A DNA stretch of 8,585 bases. It comes from CAZGSG01 sp964528095. GTDB lineage: Bacteria > Bacteroidota > Bacteroidia > Chitinophagales > Chitinophagaceae. Made by a program: the position numbers and the translations under genes. Of this stretch, positions 5,467 to 8,585 are shown piece after piece; position 1 is the stretch's first letter, and every line of letters starts with the position of its first letter. The DNA is taken from NCBI GenBank assembly GCA_964528095.1, contig CAZGSG010000255.1, positions 1-8,585 on the forward strand, given 5' to 3'. The notes under the pieces are model-generated. The model worked only from the letters and a program-made list of their open reading frames with translations, had not been told where the DNA came from and did no database searches.

Positions 5467-6067
5467 GATTTATATTTTTGTATTTTATAGATCGGCTAAT
5501 AGATTTATAATGTAGTATGACTACTCCGGAACTGAATTTCCTGACCGAAGCAATCTGTGGTGATAATTTTTCCTTTATTCCCTTAAAGGACGGCTTCCCT
5601 TCTCCCAATATTACGGGGTGAATCCATAAAACATATTCATCAACCAATCCTTCACTCACCAGGGAGGATACCAGTTTACCACTTCCGAATACAAGTATTT
5701 TTTTTCCGGGCCCATTTTTTAGTCGTTCAACTTCTGTTTTAAGATCCCCTTTTATAATGCTGGTATTATTCCATTCAGTTGTAACAAGCGTATTAGAGAA
5801 AACCACTTTATGATACCGGTTCATCATATCTGCAAAAGCCAGGTCTTCCCGCGAATATAAAAGATCCGTATGCACCGAAGGCCAGTATTTCGCCATCGCG
5901 GTATATGTAATCCGGCCAAGTAGAATCGTATCAGCGTCACTTAATTGAACACTCGCATATGCTGCCATTTCCTCATTCCAGTAGTTGAAATGCCAGTTCA
6001 GCTCACAATTCGGACCGGCCATAAATCCGTCCAATGTCACATTCATCGATACAATTAATTTCCGCAT
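5441..6067 (-). CDS. dihydrofolate reductase/RibD C-terminal domain family protein
   Basis: This encodes 208 residues from the ATG at 6065-6067. An in-frame ATG at 6110-6112 would add 15 residues unlike the family, and the chosen start is preceded by the purine-rich GAAAGAAG. Family hallmarks are RKLIVSMNVTLDGFMAGP (2-19), TILLGRITYTAMAKYWP (47-63), KKILVFGSGKLVSSLVSEGLVDEYVLWIHPVILGEGKPSF (122-161) and the final strand GVVILHYK (181-188). These proteins share the NAD(P)H-binding reductase fold of RibD, and the substrate is usually unknown. About 20 extra residues (SISRSIKYKNINHGEVYISQ) follow the normal end and run into the next gene. This suggests loss of an earlier stop codon, or deliberate overlap for coupling. 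It follows the DoxX-like gene by 48 bases and lies in the same minus-strand set. Confidence 0.88.
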   Translation of the reverse strand: MRKLIVSMNVTLDGFMAGPNCELNWHFNYWNEEMAAYASVQLSDADTILLGRITYTAMAKYWPSVHTDLLYSREDLAFADMMNRYHKVVFSNTLVTTEWNNTSIIKGDLKTEVERLKNGPGKKILVFGSGKLVSSLVSEGLVDEYVLWIHPVILGEGKPSFKGIKEKLSPQIASVRKFSSGVVILHYKSISRSIKYKNINHGEVYISQ

Positions 6068-6115
6068 GTTACTTCTTTCATTTATTGCAGCGCATACTAT
6101 TCTCTTACTCATTTA

Positions 6116-6568
6116 TCAGGCAATCCCGGTTATGGGCTGCTTATTCTCATAGCGACTATTTGCACCGGCGCTATTCCCTTTACGATCTTCTGCGCTGAAA
6201 GCTCCTGCTTTTAATCTTTTATGATAGAAGATATAAGAAAGGGCTGCCAAACCCAATGGCAATGCCATCGGCATCCACGCGGTAAATGGTTCGCCAGATG
6301 AGTAAATAGAATAAGTAGCTCCAACCAGGTCAAATACCAGGCCTGCATAAGCCCATTCCTTTATGCGTGGGTAGCCGGGAATAAGGATAGCTATAACACC
6401 TGCTGCTTTTGCAACACCGAGGAAAGGAAGAAGATAGGCAGGCATGTTCATTTTCCTGAATCCTTCAACAGCCACCGGTAAAGAAATAATATCGGGTAGT
6501 GCAGATCCGAACATCATCACCGCAAACAACCCGGTGAATACCCAGTAAAGGATTTTTATTTTTTTCAT
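6116..6568 (-). CDS. DoxX-like family membrane protein
   Basis: This encodes 150 residues with four hydrophobic segments (about 6-29, 44-64, 71-90, 97-115). The conserved DoxX-like features are GSALPDIISLPVAVEGFRKMNMPAYLLPFLGVAKAAGVIAILIPG (21-65) and KEWAYAGLVFDLVGATYS (70-87). A hydrophilic tail of about 35 residues (EDRKGNSAGANSRYENKQPITGIA and the stretch before it) is longer than in many relatives. DoxX-like proteins are small inner-membrane proteins tied loosely to redox or thiosulfate metabolism and oxidative stress; the exact role is unknown. It is the first gene of the minus-strand set, with a promoter octamer about 36 bases upstream, and it faces the divergent GlxA-type regulator across a palindrome-rich spacer. 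Confidence 0.85.
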   Translation of the reverse strand: MKKIKILYWVFTGLFAVMMFGSALPDIISLPVAVEGFRKMNMPAYLLPFLGVAKAAGVIAILIPGYPRIKEWAYAGLVFDLVGATYSIYSSGEPFTAWMPMALPLGLAALSYIFYHKRLKAGAFSAEDRKGNSAGANSRYENKQPITGIA

Positions 6569-6603
6569 TGCAAGTTGATTTAATGATTATAATTATTGTT
6601 ATC

Positions 6604-6611
6604 CAAAGCTA
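6604..6611 (-). promoter_or_regulatory. -7 element (TAGCTTTG) for the DoxX-like gene set
   Basis: On the minus strand this reads TAGCTTTG, an exact match to TAnnTTTG. Transcription starting about 7 bases downstream would give a leader of roughly 30 bases before the ATG at 6566-6568. No TTG is seen at the usual -33 distance, so an activator, possibly the divergent GlxA-type protein, may be needed. Confidence 0.45.
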
Positions 6612-6767
6612 CCCCCTCCGCATAAAAAACACCGAGTGTAGTTGCGACATACTTGGAGGTTTCTTGCGACATTATATTTCTTATAAATGATACCACACAT
6701 GTGTTTTTATTGAGGCCAGCTATAAAAGATCCGGGCGATTTGGCGCTGGTTTCAGCCGCTCGTAGGG

Positions 6768-6783
6768 CAGAATCCGGATTCTG
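6768..6783. promoter_or_regulatory. perfect 16-bp palindrome CAGAATCCGGATTCTG
   Basis: CAGAATCCGGATTCTG is its own reverse complement over all 16 bases. It lies near the middle of the divergent spacer, 133 bases from the regulator start and about 160 upstream of the DoxX-side promoter octamer. Perfect symmetry of this length in a spacer suggests a dimer-binding operator. AraC-type proteins more often use direct repeats, so the binder may be another factor. Confidence 0.45.
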
Positions 6784-6915
6784 GCAGGAGTTTTGGGTAA
6801 ATGTGGGAGAGAGCTGGCTATTTTCATTTTTTTCCCGGAAATTTGATATCATAGAAAATAAAACAGCTAAAAAGCAGGGCCCTTGCCAATAATAATAACC
6901 CGCTAAAAGAAAAAA

Positions 6916-7902
6916 ATGGCACTTAAACATATTTCTATTCTTGTGCCCGAGGAGGCAGTTTTAGCCAGCATTTTCGATCCACGATATATGTTTACCTCGG
7001 TTAATGATTTTTGGATAGCTGCGGGCAACGATCCTGTATTTGAAGTACAGTTGGTGGGGCTTTCAAAAGAAGTGCAGCTCAACAAAGGTTCTTTCACAGT
7101 AAATACAAATATCCTGCTGAAGGATGTAAAAAAAACAGACCTTATTATTATTCCCGCATTAAGTGGGAATATCAAGGATGCGTTGGAAATAAATAAAGAA
7201 TTTGCTCCCTGGATCATACAGCAGTATGAAAATGGCGCCGAGGCTGCAAGCCTTTGTATTGGTGCTTTTCTACTGGCATCAACAGGACTCTTAAACGGCA
7301 GGAAATGTTCGACGCACTGGATATACGCCAATGAATTCAGGGATATGTTTCCTGAAGTAACATTGGTTGACGATAAGATCATCACGGAAGAAGACTCTTT
7401 GTATTCCAGCGGCGGCGCTAGCTCTTATTGGAATCTGCTTCTCTATTTGATTGAAAAATATACGAATCGTGAAATGGCGATAAAAGCCTCTAAATATTTT
7501 GCCATTGAAATAGACAGGAAAAGCCAGTCTCCTTTTATCATGTTTAATGGTCAGAAAAAACACGAGGACGAACCCATTAAAGAAGCGCAGACTTATATCG
7601 AAAATAATGTAACAGAGAAAATATCGGTGGAAGAGCTGGCGAAAAAATTCGCCATTGGACGGCGCCATTTTGAAAGACGATTTAAAAAAGCAACAAACAA
7701 TACGCCCGTTGAATATATTCAGCGGGTAAAAATAGAAGCAGCCAAAAAACACCTGGAAGGCAGCCGGAAAAATGTGAACGAAGTGATGTATGATGTAGGC
7801 TATAGCGACAGCAAAGCTTTCAGGACTATTTTTAAAAAGATTACCGGGCTGTCTCCTGTAGATTATAAAAACAGGTATAATAAAGAAGCTGCCGTCGCCT
7901 GA
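6916..7902 (+). CDS. GlxA-type transcriptional regulator (DJ-1/PfpI-like plus AraC HTH)
   Basis: This encodes 328 residues, normal for the family. Residues about 5-190 form a DJ-1/PfpI-like (class I glutamine amidotransferase-like) domain. Its nucleophile-elbow region is ASLCIGAFLLASTGLLNGRKCSTHW (111-135) with Cys114, and its glycine-rich turn is LYSSGGASSYWNLLLYLIE (162-180). Residues about 218-322 are an AraC/XylS DNA-binding domain with two helix-turn-helix units: ISVEELAKKFAIGRRHFERRFKKATNNTPVEYIQRVKIEAAKKHL (236-280) and VNEVMYDVGYSDSKAFRTIFKKITGLSPVDYKNRY (287-321). The amidotransferase-like domain usually senses a ligand or redox state rather than acting as an enzyme. An A-rich stretch (AAAGAAAAAA) precedes the ATG. 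Its divergent position makes the DoxX-RibD-effector set the obvious target, which is inference from arrangement. Confidence 0.92.
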   Translation: MALKHISILVPEEAVLASIFDPRYMFTSVNDFWIAAGNDPVFEVQLVGLSKEVQLNKGSFTVNTNILLKDVKKTDLIIIPALSGNIKDALEINKEFAPWIIQQYENGAEAASLCIGAFLLASTGLLNGRKCSTHWIYANEFRDMFPEVTLVDDKIITEEDSLYSSGGASSYWNLLLYLIEKYTNREMAIKASKYFAIEIDRKSQSPFIMFNGQKKHEDEPIKEAQTYIENNVTEKISVEELAKKFAIGRRHFERRFKKATNNTPVEYIQRVKIEAAKKHLEGSRKNVNEVMYDVGYSDSKAFRTIFKKITGLSPVDYKNRYNKEAAVA

Positions 7903-7915
7903 TCAGGACGATCAG
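7899..7915 (+). terminator. small hairpin over the end of the GlxA-type gene
   Basis: CTGATC (7899-7904) and GATCAG (7910-7915) form a perfect 6-bp stem with a 5-base loop, including the TGA stop at 7900-7902. TTCTGTGCTTATTCC follows without a clean T-run. It may terminate weakly for this gene and the convergent cyclase gene. It is too short to be confident. Confidence 0.3.
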
Positions 7916-7942
7916 TTCTGTGCTTATTCCTTACACAATTTG

Positions 7943-8585
7943 TTATTTTGCTATAGGAACCAGGGCGTTTAGCAATACTTCTCTTTGTTTTCCTTTGAGT
8001 TTTATTGATCCTAATGGCCTGGAATTATAATCACCTGCTAATTGCAACTCAGCTAACAGGTCTGATGAAGCGATTACTTCCTCCTTCAGCTCACCGCATT
8101 TATCTAATATACGGGAAGTCGTGTTTAGTACATCGCCGGAATAGGTGATATCTCTTTTGATAATCCCGATCTCACCTGCTATTACCCTGCCGCAATGAAT
8201 ACCGGCCTTAAATGAAGGTACCATTCCATATTGCTTCATGTATTTATCCTTTTTCTTTTCGATATACATTTTCATATCAAAAAAACATCGCAGGCAATGG
8301 ATATTCTCCGTTCCATCGACATAGTTCCAGGCTATCACCACCTCATCCCCTACGTACTGGTATATCGTCCCTTTATTGTTAAGAATGGGATTTGTTATAT
8401 CTGCAAAAAAATCTTTTAACAAAGCATGGTATGTTTCATTCCCAAGCTTTTCAGCGATCGCCGTGGAAGAATTCAAGTCGAGGAACATGAATATTCTTTT
8501 TTCTTCCTTGGGCCTGGTGTACCTGCCTCGCATAATATTCCAGAAATCAGCCTGCCCGAACTTGCTATTCACCTGCAACATTAAT
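7943..8585 (-). CDS. class III adenylate/guanylate cyclase, C-terminal catalytic part
   Basis: The frame stays open to the window edge. An ATG at 8579-8581 is available, but the first visible residues (MLQVNSKFGQADFWNIMRGRYTRPKEEKRIFMFLDL) match the linker between an N-terminal membrane domain and the catalytic domain in related proteins, so the true start probably lies outside. Numbered from that ATG, the metal-binding aspartates are Asp35 (FMFLDLNSST) and Asp79 (YQYVGDEVV). The transition-state Asn153 and Arg157 lie in VLNTTSRI. The homology domain covers about 28-205. At the purine-specifying positions I align Gln75 and Thr146 in place of the usual Lys and Asp, so substrate (ATP or GTP) is unclear. 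It would make a cyclic nucleotide second messenger, which might act on Crp/Fnr-type receptors, but the one in this window is not an obvious cAMP binder. Confidence 0.88.
   Translation of the reverse strand, partial: LMLQVNSKFGQADFWNIMRGRYTRPKEEKRIFMFLDLNSSTAIAEKLGNETYHALLKDFFADITNPILNNKGTIYQYVGDEVVIAWNYVDGTENIHCLRCFFDMKMYIEKKKDKYMKQYGMVPSFKAGIHCGRVIAGEIGIIKRDITYSGDVLNTTSRILDKCGELKEEVIASSDLLAELQLAGDYNSRPLGSIKLKGKQREVLLNALVPIAK

Larger units (their letters stand above)
6569..6915. other. 347-base divergent spacer with palindromes
   Basis: The gap separates the DoxX-like gene (minus) from the GlxA-type regulator gene (plus). It carries ACACATGTGT (6695-6704), a perfect 16-bp palindrome (6768-6783), TTTCC-C-GGAAA (6831-6841), and GCCAGCT (6715-6721) facing AGCTGGC (6812-6818) as widely spaced inverted arms. 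Open frames cover much of it on both strands (minus 6580-6930, plus 6653-6892). Neither gives a recognisable protein, and the minus one runs into the regulator's start, so I treat the spacer as regulatory rather than coding. Confidence 0.55.

Noticed and set aside
6653..6892. A 79-codon open frame on the plus strand in the same spacer
   Set aside because: It is opposite the other open frame, without family features or a start signal. The central palindrome explains some symmetry of the two frames.
6580..6930. A 116-codon open frame on the minus strand in the divergent spacer
   Set aside because: It begins inside the GlxA-type gene, has no ribosome-binding site, shows no domain I recognise and overlaps the exact -7 element of the DoxX-like gene. 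Regulatory sequence is the simpler explanation, although similarity searching could change this.
7291..7752. A 153-codon minus-strand frame
   Set aside because: It is antisense to the GlxA-type gene, very rich in Phe, Arg and Ile, and has no domain.
1..8585. CRISPR arrays, tRNA or rRNA genes, transposases and integration sites
   Set aside because: No spaced repeats, cloverleaf-like sequence, transposase-like protein or flanking target duplications were seen on either strand.

Overview
The window looks like chromosomal DNA from a member of the Bacteroidota, most plausibly the Chitinophagaceae (Chitinophaga/Niastella type). This is inferred from moderate-to-low GC with A/T-rich spacers, starts lacking clear Shine-Dalgarno sequences, octamers matching the Bacteroidota -7 element TAnnTTTG, and the protein styles (a Crp/Fnr regulator, a GlxA-type AraC regulator, a DoxX-like protein, a RibD-type reductase and a class III cyclase module with the IYQYVGDE signature). 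No database search was possible. No rRNA, tRNA, CRISPR array, insertion sequence or phage gene was seen.

Layout. (1) 1-432: the 3' end of a TauE/SafE (TSUP) membrane transporter, convergent with (2) a Crp/Fnr-type regulator, 474-1178 on the minus strand. (3) Divergent from the regulator and apparently led by a TAATTTTG promoter element, a small hypothetical gene (1312-1602) and a DUF488 gene (1611-1985) form a tight pair. (4) A small [2Fe-2S] ferredoxin-like gene (2097-2381) lies between two stretches with strong long-range self-complementarity (1992-2075 and 2381-2439). (5) A single FkbM-type methyltransferase (2568-3377) is followed by a probable terminator, and then by a 345-base gap. (6) A stand-alone FabH-like ketoacyl-ACP synthase III (3723-4793) has an intact Cys-His-Asn triad.

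(7) The most coherent functional unit is at 5056-7902. A minus-strand set of three genes (DoxX-like membrane protein, RibD/DHFR-like reductase, stand-alone effector-binding-like protein) is divergently arranged with a GlxA-type regulator (DJ-1/PfpI-like domain plus AraC helix-turn-helix). The 347-base spacer between them carries a perfect 16-bp palindrome, two smaller palindromes and a near-ideal promoter octamer facing the DoxX-like gene. A strong stem-loop directly behind the last gene probably ends the transcript. The simplest reading is a small stress- or small-molecule-responsive cassette under the GlxA-type regulator. (8) 7943-8585 holds the catalytic C-terminal part of a class III nucleotidyl cyclase on the minus strand, whose N terminus lies beyond the window.

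Nothing here proves a new system. The best candidates for something undescribed are the structured RNA regions flanking the ferredoxin gene and the palindrome-rich spacer of the GlxA/DoxX cassette. Most other genes are ordinary accessory genes of this group.
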